Notes: a model not told the origin generated them from the letters alone. 64,000 nt of DNA from Tetramitus jugosus (GCA_937625935.1 OW569351.1:124001-188000); one strand, 5' to 3'; shown: positions 47,080 through 59,740, counted from the first letter of the stretch. Translations and numbers: made by a program.

Positions 47080-50000
47080 CTACTCATTGGTTAAATGATA
47101 TAACAATCGTGGTCCAAATGTTCTTTCACAATACCATGTACTTAAAAACAGTTCGATAAGTAATGTCATGATCAGAATAAAGGAAATGATAAATGAAAGG
47201 CCAGCTGTTAGTGATCCAACAGTACCAATTGAATCGCGACCACGCAACATTACTCTCTGATGTCTTTGATCAAAACACAAGAGCTCTGCGGAGAATGCCG
47301 CAATGGTTGTGGGTTTAATCTGACCTGAGGATGGTACAATCGGCGAACTGCCTGAAAGGCAATAAGTGTTAGGACCGTTGTATTCAAAATTCATTGTATA
47401 GAGTGCGTTTGGAAGTCCTTTAAGATTATTTTGAAACACTCGAGCTCCTCTCTGACGACAGCAATTAATAGTAACGGATGAGTGTAAACTGATTGCTGCA
47501 GAGATACAAGCCATAATGATACCAAAACCTAGAATCAACAGAGCTGGGATCAAGAGTTGTAATTGCCTTGCCCCTCGACTTGACTTGTTTCCAAACAAGC
47601 TGAACCATAAAGAACAGGGAAAGCAAATAAGATCAGCCTCACTCAATTCGTCAAATGTAGTCAGTTGTTGTTTGACAAGTTTTTCATAGAACTTTACACT
47701 GAAGGATCCCATTATCACCAGCACAACTAATACATACAAGCATCCCAGAGATACAACCGACCAAGTAGTACTCGGAAGATATGTTGTTTCTATCGGAATG
47801 ATAACATTCTGAGTGATGTGAGCTGCCATTTGATATTGCATGCGAGTACTGTTGGAATTTCGTATCAGCATATCAGGTTGACTGAAATACAAGCCCACAT
47901 ATATCCTCGACTTATTTTGTGCAGTCTGCAGCAAATAAGAAAGGTCTACGTTGAGAAGCAATGTGATTACAGAGGAAGGATGATTCTTGTACAAGAATGG
48001 AGTAATTCTTTTGGTTACGTTCAAGACTAAAGGTTGCAGAATATCTGGAACGGGAATCGAATCCATCATAATATTAATACTTGCCATTGATAATATATCA
48101 TTCAAAATCATCCCATTGGTACTCGGCAAATCCCATATTGTGCATTCTATCTGGAGAATTGAATTATCCTTCATTTCTTTCCTCATCGCCTTAACGCTCA
48201 GATAATTTACATAAGCATAACTCTTCAATGATGCGGGAACTCCACCAGATGATGATATTATTGGGTATCCTAGATCTGAACCTGTTATATCTCCTAGTTT
48301 TGATTGTTGAGGATAAGTTACGAGAGACGAGGATAAAATAGAAGGATTTGTTGTATTGGTTGCATTGTTGCACCAACGTCGCTCAAGGAATACTGCAAAG
48401 TATATGTTCGTAGTAACTTCTCCATTGGTAACTCTTTCAATCTGATAGAAAGATGATGTTTGATTATCAGAGTAATGTCTCCAAATGATAGAATTTTCGG
48501 AAAAAATTAACTCTGTCTGCAGATCAAACATATCGATTCCTTCTCGTGTTGTTCTAAAATCGTACAGTTCTCTTGTTGGGATGCGACCCATACTCGTATA
48601 AACTTCAATTGTATCATTCAAGTTCAAGTCAATAACTTGAATATTAGAGAAGAACAATGTATCTTCCAGTGTGAGTGTTTCCACAGTGAAATATTGTACA
48701 TCCTGGAACTCGTCGAAAGTTGACACGCGCCTAGTACCATGATGGTTATCTATGATAACAGGTTCTACAATTGATGTTGTGATAGAAATCGTGTGAGGAT
48801 CACCACAACAGAATGAATAACCGAAATACCATTGCGAGTTCACTTCATCCAAATTAACTACGGTATTCTGTTCAATGTATCCACACTCTGATGTGTGAAT
48901 TTCGTCATACATATCTGCTGTAGGATAGTTACCCTTTCGTAAGTAGGTAGTGATCAGGAGAGTGTCTGCCGCATTTGAAGCACTAACAGTTATTCGCAGG
49001 GGATGATAAAGCTTTGCAGAACTTGCGAGACCACTTTCATCAATAAAACCTGAGATGTCGATCTTCGAGATGTAGTGAATCACTGAAGATGAGGGACTAT
49101 TATGCTCTGTCACAACTGTTGGTACTTCTGGTGACAAGCGTATGATGGTGTCATCTGATTGAAAATCTGTTAGAAAAACTCCACATAAACATGGTCAACG
49201 ATAAGGATCTTACCTACTAAGAGGGCTCGAACAGTGTACCAACACTTCAATGCGCATGAATGCCCGTAAACTGCAATGAAAACGTCATTACCTTGATTTC
49301 CATGATGATACACCCATTGATCCGAGTTAGTTCTCCTAGAACTAGAAAATGGAACAGCTGTGTGTGGGTCCCACAAGTGTAAAAACGAATTAGAAGCATA
49401 CGATATGAGTACAAGTGGTTGCATAGAGTCAATCAAAACCTTAATACTTGTTGTTGGAGATGATCCTTTGATAATGAAAAAGTTCCACTTGTATCTTAAT
49501 TGGATCGCTTCGGTAGGCTTCTCAGCACCTAGACTTAACTCTGAAAAGGAGGAAACCGAGGCTTTTACTTGTATGGGGGTGAAGTGGCTTTGATTGAGTG
49601 ATCTCAACGTGAGAATAAACCGATCGGAATCAGCAAAAATATGATCGGTATCTAATAGTGTAATAGTTGTTGTGTGCGTTTTGGAAACACTGACATCTAC
49701 GTAGGAATCGGTGGTCACATGTATTGTTCGATATAGAACGCCATCAGGAAACGATAGATACACTATCATTCCTATCCTATATTCGACAGATATCTCAATA
49801 ACAATTACTCTCCCATTAGTGCCATATGAATTAATAATTACAAACTCGTCACTGGAATTCGAAGAGATGAACCCGCTTAGCCAACTAGAACCCATAACAT
49901 ATACACTTTTTCTTGATTTTGAGAACACATCGACCAAACAATCATGTTCATTATTGCTCAATACAGGATCAATATAACCGTGATTTGTGTCCATCCTAAT

Positions 50001-51143
50001 TGATGCACGTGATGAAAGAAGACCTACAAACATCTTTTGCTGAATCTCAACCTCTATCACGATAGTCAATTTTTGATTGTGTGCATCTTGTCCTGCATAA
50101 GGCAATAGATAAAATGATGGTGAGAAAATCGGACAAGAGGCAGTAACATAAAACTCACCAAGATTAGTCTTGTCAAAAATACTGAACGAACAGTTCATTT
50201 GCTCATCATTACCACCATTCATGATGTAAATTGAAGTGTAACTTAACTGTGAACTTGTCACAAATGTTTGATTAAACAAAATATTTCCACTGGTGATATC
50301 GTCTGTACCATAGTTAACAATAGGCAAATTCATTTTGAACACAACCTTGTCAGCAACACTGCTCGCAGGAACAAAAATCTCACTTTGATCCTCCCAGAAT
50401 GCCAAATCTACAACACTCGTGCCCATGTCCACATGACAGAACTGTATCATAGCTTGACTGGCACAAATTTGTACATGATCTTCCTTCTTTTCCTGCCGAT
50501 ACTTCATGAAAAATCGCAGTCGTTCGCTCGTCAACCAATCACTTCGTGTCCGATTTGCAATAGATAAATCAAATGATGCCATTGCGCATCCACCACACTC
50601 GCATCCACCAGTCAACTGAACAGTCTCTGTCCATGGTGCATCATCAACATTGTCATCTTGTATAGACGAAATCGCAAAAGACATGTTACGCGTAGATGTC
50701 TTCCATCCCGCATCATCACACAAATCAAACTGATAAAACAAGGTTCCACTGACACTCCACACTCTTCTCGTTTGATTCACAAAATCATTCACAACTGGAT
50801 TCACCAATGACACGTTCATCAATCGTCCATAACGCACCTCCATCTCGAGGTCATTCACATTGCCTTCAATCAACCATTGATCAGAACACTGAAACGATGC
50901 ATTGTCACACACTGTGCACTCTCCCTGTGCTGTTGAATCATGATGCAGATGATCCACAAAAGACAGAGCAACAATCGACTGAGAAAATCCAGTTGGACAA
51001 AACAATTGTTGTTGTTGTTGCTGTTGTGATGATAACATGGAAGATGCATCAACAACAACAACAAAAACAAGCAATATCGTCCATAGTATCCAAATCATCA
51101 ATGTCGTCAATACTTGTTGCTTACTATTGTTAGAGCTCATCAT
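47080..51143 (-). CDS. Giant membrane protein with large ectodomain (two exons), function unknown
   Basis: complement(join(47080..49166, 49214..51143)), 1338 residues. The 47-nt intron has donor GTAAGA and acceptor TTCTAACAG; phase 1 joins cleanly to DFQSDDTIIRLSPEV. The N-terminus has a signal or anchor (TLMIWILWTILLVFVVVVDA). The ectodomain of over 1100 residues is Ser/Thr/Asn-rich with many N-glycosylation sites and Cys pairs near its start (FCPTGF, ECTVCDNASFQC). The C-terminal part has three spans: TWSVVSLGCLYVLVVLVIMG, LLIPALLILGFGIIMACISA and AGLSFIISFILIMTLLIELF. I recognise no domain. It looks like a surface receptor or adhesion protein. Confidence 0.8.
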
Positions 51144-51468
51144 CCCTGCGTATTAAGGTGATTTGGATAGTAATAAAAATAATAATCGTTGTTGGAAAAA
51201 GCTCGAAGACTAATCATTCAAAGAGTTATGATGTTGTTATCGTCGCGTGATTTTTCCAGATATCTTTTGTGTTGCTTGTTGTTGGTTGCGTATCTTTGGT
51301 CGAGCTCGACGGGATTCTATTCTTTTCGCGGTTCTCGGGCTTTTGTGCGCAGTTAGAATGGTATTCACCGCCCATCCTCACCAAACTTGTTGAAGTGAAG
51401 CGGAGAAGTGCAAAAATTTCACAACAACAAAAAGAACAAACAACACCCGCTACACAACAACAACAACC
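51144..51468. promoter_or_regulatory. Divergent promoter of the giant membrane protein and RPA12
   Basis: 325 bases. The right part is a CAA-rich leader (51420-51468) before the polymerase subunit. No other feature seen. Confidence 0.4.
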
Positions 51469-52015
51469 ATGACTCACTCTGGAGAAATTTCCGTTTCAGA
51501 ATACGCAGACAAGCACTTTTGTCCCTGCTGTGGATACCTCTTAAATTTTCAATCAAACACTCATCACGGTGTCATCACATGCATGAACGTCAAGTGTCAA
51601 TCTAGGTTTACTCTCAAAGGTATGTGCTGCTGACTGGATTGTCTATCGATATGTTTCTTTTTGATGACTTACTTGTTTCAACTCACTCACACACAACCAT
51701 AACGTTATTATCACACATGTGTGTGCGACACGAAACTGAAAATTTTGGTTCATTTGACGATGATGGAATGATATAGACATGAATCCATCCGTGTTTGTGG
51801 ATCGCGAAGAATTCGAGTACACGTCCAAATATCAAGAACTTCAACATGTTCAAAAGGATAATTCAGTTGAATTTGCACTTGTGAACGAAGAATGTCCAAA
51901 GTGCAAGAATCCACAAATGAAATTTTACACGTTACAGACTCGTTCTGCGGATGAAGGTCAAACAGTGTTTTATGAATGCCTCAAATGTAGTTACAAGACT
52001 AAAGTGGACACTTAA
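51469..52015 (+). CDS. RPA12: RNA polymerase I subunit A12 (two exons)
   Basis: join(51469..51619, 51777..52015), 129 residues. The 157-nt intron is GTATGT...ATATAG, phase 1, joining FTLKDMNPSVF. The N-terminal zinc ribbon is FCPCCGYLLNF...ITCMNVKCQ. The C-terminal TFIIS-like ribbon is ECPKCKNPQMKFYTLQTRSA, then DEGQTVFYECLKCSYK, with the DE acidic pair that stimulates RNA cleavage. Length and two-ribbon layout fit A12.2 (ZNRD1). RPB9 and RPC11 share the fold; the QTRSADEGQTVFY wording and TLQ favour Pol I. Confidence 0.85.
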
Positions 52016-52110
52016 TTATTTTCTCATCGTGCTCTGATTACTATCAATATTTTTTATATCATTGTTACATGTTGTCGTGTGGATGAATGATGCGAGCGAC
52101 TCTACCTTGT

Positions 52111-53364
52111 TTACTCCTCACCCAATTCCAACTTGCTGAGAAGCTGATTTTCTTCTGCCGAAAACTCGGTGGTGAGAAAGTCTTGTTCCGGTTGAATATC
52201 AGATACACTCAATTCCTCAGAGAGCTGTTGTTGATGGTCAAGGACATTTTCATCAACCTCTGGCATGAGATCAATAGGGAGTGACGGTGGTGGTGATAAT
52301 GGTACCTCAACCTTTGTTTCTTTCACGTCCTCTCCCTTCTTTTGTTCTTCTTCGTCCTTAAATTCAATTACTCTGGGTGTGGTTTTTGGTGTCTTCTTGG
52401 AGTGTGAAGGAGGTTTCGTTGGTGTGCTCTTTGGTGAAGAAAGGCGTGGAGTTTGGGTTCGAGGTGTTCTCGGTGATTGCATCGAGTTTGGAGATATCAA
52501 GTTAGATCGGGGAGCTCGAGGTGTATTTGGTGTCCCAGGTTTCGTTGGTGATAATGCGATCTCATCCTTCTTGGCGTTGTAGGAAGAAGGTCTGAATGGC
52601 TTCTCACAGATATTCTTCTTTCTTGCAGACTCCTTCTTCTCCTCTAGAATTTGACGAGGTGATTTCTCTTCAGATTTCTGAACATCCAAATACTTGCTCT
52701 TGACGTTGTCAAAGGGAGATTTGAACTTTAAATCTGGAGTAAAATTCCTGGGTGGTTGTGTCTTTGGAGGGGGTGGTGTCTCCAGATATCTGGCTTTGGC
52801 TTTCTCCTTGTATGGATCTTTTCTGCCTTCTCCAAGTTTTCTTGGAGTGGCAATTGTTTTCTTAGCTAATTGGACTGTTCGGTCGATCCCTTCAGCAATA
52901 TCCTCTTCCTCCAAGAGTTTCATTCTTTCGATAGCTTCCTTTCTCTTCTGGTAACAATCATCATTCATGGTTTCTCTCAAGCAATAGGTGGTTCTGCCTA
53001 ATCGTTCATTGGCTATCTGTCTATCCTTTTGCTTCTGTTCAAGCTCGGAAAGAAAATTTCTTACTGGTTCGTTCTTTTCCTTAATTTTGGTTCCTCGTTT
53101 ATAAGGAGATGAGATCAATCCCTTCTTTGGCCTCTCTTTCATTCGTTCCTGTGTAGTGGACAATTACAGGAGTTAAAATGAAAGAACTTGAATTAAAATA
53201 AAATCAAGAATCCAACTTACCATTTCTTCCTGTACTCTCTTTGAGAGTTCACTTGGTGGAGGAGCTAACAAGTTAGCCACAGTATCTTGATCAGTAATCG
53301 AAGAATGGCCTTGTTCAACAGATTCATTCTCCGGGAGAACTATTGTGTACTCTTCTTCGGCCAT
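52111..53364 (-). CDS. Proline-rich, Ser/Thr-Pro-rich protein of unknown function (two exons)
   Basis: complement(join(52111..53148, 53221..53364)), 393 residues. The 72-nt intron is GTAAGT...CTACACAG at phase 0. The N-terminal half is helical and charged (ERLGRTTYCLRETMNDDCYQ, KEAIERMKLLEEEDIAEGID). The second half has many (S/T)P sites (TPGTPNTPRAPRSN, TPRTQTPRLSSPKSTPTKP), which look like proline-directed kinase targets as in microtubule-associated proteins. No family recognised. Confidence 0.75.
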
Positions 53365-53585
53365 TGTCTCTTTTATTATTCACAAACTCAATCGCGTTCT
53401 TTTCCAAGCAAAATTGGTTGGGGCACGAACCACCTACTACAGTAGATCGAATCCGAAAATCCATTAGGGTTTGTCCGCCAAAAATGTGCTCCTTCAAGAA
53501 ACAATTTTCCTACCCTTCAAAGAAAACCACAAAAAAAGTATTTCTTCTCGAAAGGTCAAAGAAGAAAAAAGACACAAACACAACA

Positions 53586-54865
53586 ATGAACAAGTCGAAA
53601 TCAGCAGTCGACATACATCGCGTGACTCGCGACGCTTATCAACTCGTGATTGAAGATGTCATTCAAAACGTACAGGAAGATTTTGAGCGCGAGGGCGTTG
53701 ATGAGTCCATTTTAATGGAGCTCAAAAGTGTAAGCTTTTTTTTGTTTCGCGCGCTTTTTTTTTCTGTACGATCCTCCTCATGATGGCTAACCAACATCAA
53801 TGATGATAGATTTGGGAAAAGAGATTAGCAATGAGTGGAGCTGTTCCAGGCTATGTGCCCACTACTGGCACTAGTGGAGCTACGACAAGTGATGATCAAC
53901 AACAACAACAATATGCTGCATATGATTCATCACAACATGTTTCCAATGAATCTGCTTATCATCAACAACAACAACAACAACAGTATTATTCTTATCAAGC
54001 TGCATCATCATCGCACTATGATACAAGCTCTGCTGCTGCTGCTGCTCATCATTACTATTCACAACAACAAAATCATGAACAACAACAACATTACTATGCT
54101 ACACCGACATCTCATTTGACTCCTTCCTCAGAGTCATATGATGATTCATCAGCGCTTGCAACACCTCATTTGAATGACATTGGTGGATTGCAAGACACTT
54201 TCCTCAATTATCATCACCAACAACAACAACAACAACAACAGCCAGTGTCATTGCCATCCATGCATGCCACTTTTGCTGTGCCACTACCCAAGCAGGAACA
54301 ATTAGGAAGGCCACAGGACAAGATGGCACCTGTTTCCAACAGTTACAACACTTCACTTCAGACGTTTGAAGATCCATTTGCCACACCAACAATGAAACTC
54401 AATGAACAGCAACAACATCAACAATTGGATCAGAGGCGTCAGGGCGTCAGAACAACAAGAGACGACGACTCTTTTGCACTAGAGAATCAACCACCGACCA
54501 AGCGAGCAAGAACATTGGATACGGATCAACTACAACAGCAATCATATCACGACAACATTCCTCAGTACGATGGTACTGACAGTGCACTGTCTGCTCTTGC
54601 AAATATTAAGACCAATGAGTTTGATGATGATGATGAGTTTGGAGATGATGACGAAGAGGAGGAGAAGAGCGAGTATGGTGCATTGAATTCGGACGATGAT
54701 GTCGAAGGTGACGAAGAAACCAATATTTCAAACTTTGTCTTGTCTCAGTACGAGAAAGTAACTCGACACAAGAACAAGTGGAAGTGCACGCTCAAGTATG
54801 GTATTATGAATTTGAATGAGAAGGATTACTTGTTCCAAACAGCCACAGGTGATTTCCAATGGTAA
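53586..54865 (+). CDS. TOA1: TFIIA large subunit (alpha/beta) (two exons)
   Basis: join(53586..53729, 53810..54865), 399 residues. The 80-nt intron is GTAAGC...ATGATAG, phase 0, joining LMELKSIWEKRLAMSG. The N-terminal four-helix part reads QLVIEDVIQNVQEDFEREGV. The middle is Gln/His/Ser-rich. The C-terminal beta-barrel is NFVLSQYEKVTRHKNKWKC and YGIMNLNEKDYLFQTATGDF, ending QW. TFIIA steadies TBP on TATA. This is the usual split: conserved ends with a disordered linker that carries the acidic DDDDEFGDDDEEEE. Confidence 0.93.
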
Positions 54866-54913
54866 AAATATGAGAATAAAGCCACAATTCACCACAGTTA
54901 AATACATGTATCT

Positions 54914-56449
54914 TTACGATTGAATGACTTCTTTGTACAGGGAGCCAGTGTGGCATACGATCCGATCCAGAACCAAGTGTGGCGGTGAAGGACCTTGTTG
55001 CTGTTGTTGAACGAGCAACTCGTTGATTGATGTAGCAAGTTTTTGAATGTGAGCCTTGTTCAACAAGTGGCCCAATGGTGACTGATGTGGATCATGGTAC
55101 GCCAAGAGACCCACAACATCCGAAATGGACAACCAACTCTTTGTCTGTGGACCAGCCAACACTGAGGCAAACATTTGACCTTCTCTTTCCATGTAGACAG
55201 ACAAATTGGCTCGACCGTACTCTGCTGCCTCCACAACTTGTCCCTTGCTCACCAACTCGATAAACACTTGTGCGTGCATCAGGTAGAGTATCTGTGGATC
55301 GATTTCGTTCTTTAAACTATATTGTTGCTGCAGTAGAGCGAGGGCCGACCGTGTTTCGCCATTGGTGATCAACGTTCGAATCTGACTTCTCATTCGTAAG
55401 CTGTCCAACTCCTTGTCATGTTGTTGATCCGTCTGATGAGGCATCATTTGCTTATCTAAGGCAAGCACAGTGTTCAAATATCCTTCATGGACCAAGTATT
55501 GTCGTATCAACTGATAACACACTCCATTTAGTCCACTGCTCATGGCAATGTCATCCATTGATGTAGTAGCGACAACATCGTCCTCCATCTTATCTCTACT
55601 ACTGCTACCACCACTATTATTTACAGACAAGGACAAGAGTTCATTTTCCATATTCACATCACTTTCACTGTCCAATATACTTTGCATCATATTTTGCTTT
55701 GCTTCCTCTCTCATGGCATTCAATGAAAAAACAAATTGATCTTCATTGAAGAATACTTGTACACTGGCACTATCGAGTCCAATTGTGGGATACACTGCTC
55801 TCAAATCCACATTGGTAAACGCCACTCCTAAAAACTTTCCATTCTTCGTATAAAAAATCTCCTTGGTCTCATAATTCAAACCACAGCCCACGACGTCTCC
55901 CGCGCCAAAAACTTCTGCAACGGTTGAATTTGGCGCGCAAATCGGACCCAGCGGAGAACCTGAATTATGGAACTTCATACCATCATCCGAATGATAACCA
56001 TAAGAGTTTCGTTTCCAACCAGGTTGACTCGTATTGCTATAGTTCAAATCAGCTAAACCGACAGATACGAGTCCACTGCGACCACTTCCACTGCGACTCT
56101 TTTGCTTCACAGCCAACACCTTCATCTCAAAATAACCAATGCCATACAAGCGTTGAAGTGGTTGAGCGGATTGAATGGAGAGATCGGCATGTGTTCTGCG
56201 CTTTCGACTCGTCAAGTATGATACAATGTTGTGTCTGTGATTGACTTGAAGATGAGGATGACTCTCTCTTGTCAATTGATTGGCACCACCACTACTACCA
56301 CTACTACTACTTGTAGCAACATTTGCACTGCTGCTCTGATCACTCGTTGTTGAACTTGTGCATGATTGTTGTTGGGAAGGTCTGGTGCGTTCAGCGATAA
56401 CTTGCTGTTCAATTGTGTGGAACAGATCGAGATCTAAACGTGAAGTCAT
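54914..56449 (-). CDS. RanBPM/GID1-like protein (SPRY-LisH-CTLH-CRA)
   Basis: 511 residues from the ATG at 56449 (MTSRLDLDLF). The SPRY domain reads GIGYFEMKVLAVKQKS...GWKRNSYGYHSDDGMKF...GDVVGCGLNYETKEIFYTKN. LisH: LIRQYLVHEGYLNTVLAL. CTLH and CRA follow (IRTLITNGETRSALALLQQQ, QVVEAAEYGRANLSVY). This order is that of RANBP9/10 and yeast Gid1, the scaffold and substrate-receptor platform of the GID/CTLH E3 ligase. It is divergent, across 176 bases, from a UBE2J-type E2. Confidence 0.92.
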   Translation of the reverse strand: MTSRLDLDLFHTIEQQVIAERTRPSQQQSCTSSTTSDQSSSANVATSSSSGSSGGANQLTRESHPHLQVNHRHNIVSYLTSRKRRTHADLSIQSAQPLQRLYGIGYFEMKVLAVKQKSRSGSGRSGLVSVGLADLNYSNTSQPGWKRNSYGYHSDDGMKFHNSGSPLGPICAPNSTVAEVFGAGDVVGCGLNYETKEIFYTKNGKFLGVAFTNVDLRAVYPTIGLDSASVQVFFNEDQFVFSLNAMREEAKQNMMQSILDSESDVNMENELLSLSVNNSGGSSSRDKMEDDVVATTSMDDIAMSSGLNGVCYQLIRQYLVHEGYLNTVLALDKQMMPHQTDQQHDKELDSLRMRSQIRTLITNGETRSALALLQQQYSLKNEIDPQILYLMHAQVFIELVSKGQVVEAAEYGRANLSVYMEREGQMFASVLAGPQTKSWLSISDVVGLLAYHDPHQSPLGHLLNKAHIQKLATSINELLVQQQQQGPSPPHLVLDRIVCHTGSLYKEVIQS

Positions 56450-56625
56450 GACGATGATGATTGACGACGTTATATTTGGTGGAATTGTTTTTTTGAGAGA
56501 GATTTTTTGTACGGCTTTTAAGCCTGTTTCTCCGCTTTGCTTCAAATTAGCCCAAGGTCAAAAAACACCACGTGTTCAATTTGGTTGGCAACACACAACT
56601 CCTGAGAAAAAACAATCAAATCAAC

Positions 56626-57702
56626 ATGACGACGATCGCCACTGATATGACCAACAATGGGTCATCACCATCATCCTCCTCCAAATCATACAACAAGAGT
56701 CATAGTGCCATTAAGCGCATCATGAGTGAGATCCAAGAGCTTTCACGAAATCCTTCGAGTGACTACACGGCCCAGCCTCTCGATGACAACCTCTTTGAGT
56801 GGCACTTTACTGTTCGAGGACCTCCCGACACTCCATTCGAACACGGTGTCTACCACGGAAGAATTATCCTACCGTCGGAGTATCCTTTCCGACCACCGGA
56901 CATTATGCTGTTGACGCCGAATGGTCGATTTGAGACGAATAAGAAGATTTGTCTGAGTATTAGTAGTCATCATCCAGAGTCTTGGATGCCTGCATGGGGC
57001 ATACGAACAGTGCTCATTGGTCTCATTGGATTTCTACCCACGGAAGCCAAGGGAATCGGAGCAATTGATTACCCCGATGAGACAAGAAGAGAATTGGCCA
57101 GGAGATCATTGGAGTACAAGTGTGAGGTGTGTGGATGTGAAAATAGAGGTGCACTCCCATCGGTGACACCAGTATCTGACAGTACCACGTCAACTGCTGC
57201 AAGAGAGCAAGAGAATGCAAATGATGCGAATAAGGTGAATAATAATATGAAACAGGGAGGAAGCAGTGATGATGTGGTGACGAGTGCAAATGAACAACGA
57301 GAAGAAGTCATTTCGTTGGATGCCAATGAGAAGGATCAGACAATGACAAACGAAGTGAAGCACGAGAGTTCTGCATCATTGGCAACAGCCGAACATCAAA
57401 CTCAAATCATGGAGGATGCACAACCGCAACAACAGCAAGCAACGTCTGAATCCACTACGAGCGTGAATCATGTACATACTGAACGGATTTCACATGCCAA
57501 CCGAGCAACCAATCGAACTGTGTTGTCCCGGCAGAAAAGAACACGAACTTTGTCAATGAGCAGTAATCCTAGTTCGTTTAGAGATAACGCTGGCTTGACA
57601 CTCCTCAACGTTCTCATCTTTTTAGTTGCAATGGCAATTGGATTCTTCGTGTATAATAAGGTTTCAAACCCTGGCCGATATCGAGACTTTTCGAGCTTGT
57701 AA
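56626..57702 (+). CDS. UBE2J: Tail-anchored ubiquitin-conjugating enzyme (UBE2J/UBC6 type)
   Basis: 358 residues from the ATG at 56626. The UBC fold reads SAIKRIMSEIQELSRNPSSD, then FTVRGPPDTPFEHGVYHGRI and LPSEYPFRPPDIMLLTPNGR. Cys109 in KKICLSISSHHPESW is the active Cys; the HPN motif is replaced as in the UBE2J group (TPNGRF). A disordered ~150-residue linker leads to a C-terminal membrane anchor (LLNVLIFLVAMAIGFFVY). It works at the ER in ERAD. Confidence 0.94.
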   Translation: MTTIATDMTNNGSSPSSSSKSYNKSHSAIKRIMSEIQELSRNPSSDYTAQPLDDNLFEWHFTVRGPPDTPFEHGVYHGRIILPSEYPFRPPDIMLLTPNGRFETNKKICLSISSHHPESWMPAWGIRTVLIGLIGFLPTEAKGIGAIDYPDETRRELARRSLEYKCEVCGCENRGALPSVTPVSDSTTSTAAREQENANDANKVNNNMKQGGSSDDVVTSANEQREEVISLDANEKDQTMTNEVKHESSASLATAEHQTQIMEDAQPQQQQATSESTTSVNHVHTERISHANRATNRTVLSRQKRTRTLSMSSNPSSFRDNAGLTLLNVLIFLVAMAIGFFVYNKVSNPGRYRDFSSL

Positions 57703-57749
57703 ATAATGATGTAAATTTGACCTAATTGTTTTACTTGAAATGTTTCGAA

Positions 57750-59655
57750 TTAGAGAGACACTGTCAAATCGGCAGAGGATTCTGGGAGGTAATTGTCCTC
57801 ATCATCATCGTCTTCCAGCTCCATCATCAATGCTGTTGCGTCAGATTCAACAGTAGTGATGGGGGCGGCATATTCCTCAGAAGGTTGAATCTCATCCACT
57901 TTGAATGTCTTGTAGTATGCCTTCTTCTCCGAGATAATCTTCAATGCTTCTTCCACTTGTGCATGAGTGACTGGTGGCTTAACGGCAAGCCGTTGGAATG
58001 CAGAGAACTTGTCAATCGGATGACTAATTGCAATTGAATTTTTGCTGTTTTTCTTTGCTTGTCCCAGTATGGATGCCGTCTTTTGTTTCAGTTGTGCACT
58101 CTTCATGCTCTTTCTCAACTGTTCCAAATAGGTAATCAGATTACCACACAAGTGAATCTCTTGCTCGTAAGGATTCTTCTTCCTTTCAGCCTCATACTCT
58201 AACCATTGTCTATTGTACTCTTCTTGTCTCTTTTGTCTTTCTTCCTGTCTCCTCTTTCTCTCCTCCTTTCGTTCCTCCCACTCCTTCTGTTGTTTCTCTC
58301 TCTCTGCCTTTCTTTTCTCAAACTCTGTTTGTCTTTCTAAATCTTGTTGCAATCGCTTTAGTTTAGCCTCGACTCTTGCAAACTTACGATTCCCAATTCT
58401 TTGATCGTTTGCTGTTTGTTTGATCTCTTCAAAGTACTTGCTAATTAGGTTTCTGAGTTTCTTCTTGTTGTCCTCACACTTCTTCTTCTGCCCTTCTGCC
58501 AACTTTTTCTTCTGAGCAATCTTATCAATCACATCAAAATATTCCTGTCTCTTTGTCATTAATTCCTTGATTTCCTTTGCTTTTGCGCGAACCTTCTCCG
58601 ATGATGATCTAATCTTCTTGCTAATGACTTCGATGCGATCCTTAACCATATTCAAATCATCTATGAGTGATTTACTGGACTCTAACTTGGATATTTGCTT
58701 CACCAACAAATTTTCTGTCTTCTTGTCTCTTGTTTCATTCAGTTCATTCTCCAGGTCCCTACGGATGGATGGATTGATTCAACAATTGTTGGTTTAGTTG
58801 CTCTTGTTGTTAAAACTCACATTTAACTTACACAAAAAACACATACTTTTTCTTTTTGTCAATGGATTGAGCGTCCTTGAATGGACAATCCTTTTCGAGT
58901 TGATTTCTGTTTGCGGTTAAACTAATTCTCTCCTGTTCCAACAAATCAACCTTCTCCTGATACTCGTCTCTCTCGCTGTGCAACACCTTGAGTTGTGATT
59001 GAATTTCATTGATGTGTACGTAGACACCTACTCTCTCCTTTGCATACTTTTCCAACGATGCAGTACTTTCATCAATTTGCTTTTGCACATTTTGCAATTC
59101 CTCTTGCATCTTCTCAATAGAACAAGTCTTTTGTTTTACAGTTTCCTTTGTTTGATTTTCATCTGGTTTTTCAACCATTTGCTTCTTCAAATCTTCAATT
59201 TTCTTCAACAAGACTTCAGATGACTCAAATGTCTTCTTCTTCTGCTTCTTTTGTTGATTTTTGCTCTTGTCATCATCATCATCACCTCCTTTTTCTTCCT
59301 CCTTCTTCTTCTTGTCATTGTCCAAATTTTCGTGTTCCTTCTTTTTTTTGTTTGTCTGATTGTTCTTGTTCTTGTTGTTGTTGTTGTGCTTTGTTTGTGG
59401 ATCCTTTTTGTGTTCTTGTTCTTGTTGTTCAATGTTTTCACCATCAGCTGATTGCTCATCAGATGTTACAATTGTTGTTGTTGTTGTTGTTGCTGTAGCA
59501 TTGTTTTTGTTGTTTCTTCTATTATTGTTTCTTGTTCCTTTTTTCTTTTGTTGTTGCTCTTCTTCGGTGCCATTGGTTTTGTCGTCTTCAGCACATGATG
59601 GTAATTCCTCAACAGTCTTCTGTTGTTGCAATTGATCTTCTTCGGTATTGTTCAT
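57750..59655 (-). CDS. BFR1-like coiled-coil RNA/ribosome-associated protein (two exons)
   Basis: complement(join(57750..58758, 58847..59655)), 605 residues. The 88-nt intron is GTATGT...CCGTAG; phase 2/1 joins DKKKK to DLENELNETRDKK. The first ~150 residues are Lys/Asn/Glu-rich with long (K/N) runs. The rest is coiled coil: SSEVLLKKIEDLKKQM, YVHINEIQSQLKVLHSER, then KDRIEVISKKIRSSSEKV, KRRQEERQKRQEEYNRQW and NPYEQEIHLCGNLITYLEQL. Layout and the final ...EI..C..LI.YL.. region resemble yeast Bfr1, an mRNP factor linked to the secretory pathway. Moderate confidence in the family. Confidence 0.72.
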
Positions 59656-59740
59656 TGTTGTTGTTTTGATGTTGATGTTTTTGTTTGCGTCTTTGTTGAG
59701 TTGCGGATGAAAATGGCGCGAAGTACTACAGTCAAAAAAA

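Noticed and set aside
53835-54119. Met/Asn/His-rich open frame inside TFIIA
   Set aside because: A shadow of the CAA/CAT-repeat linker in another frame.
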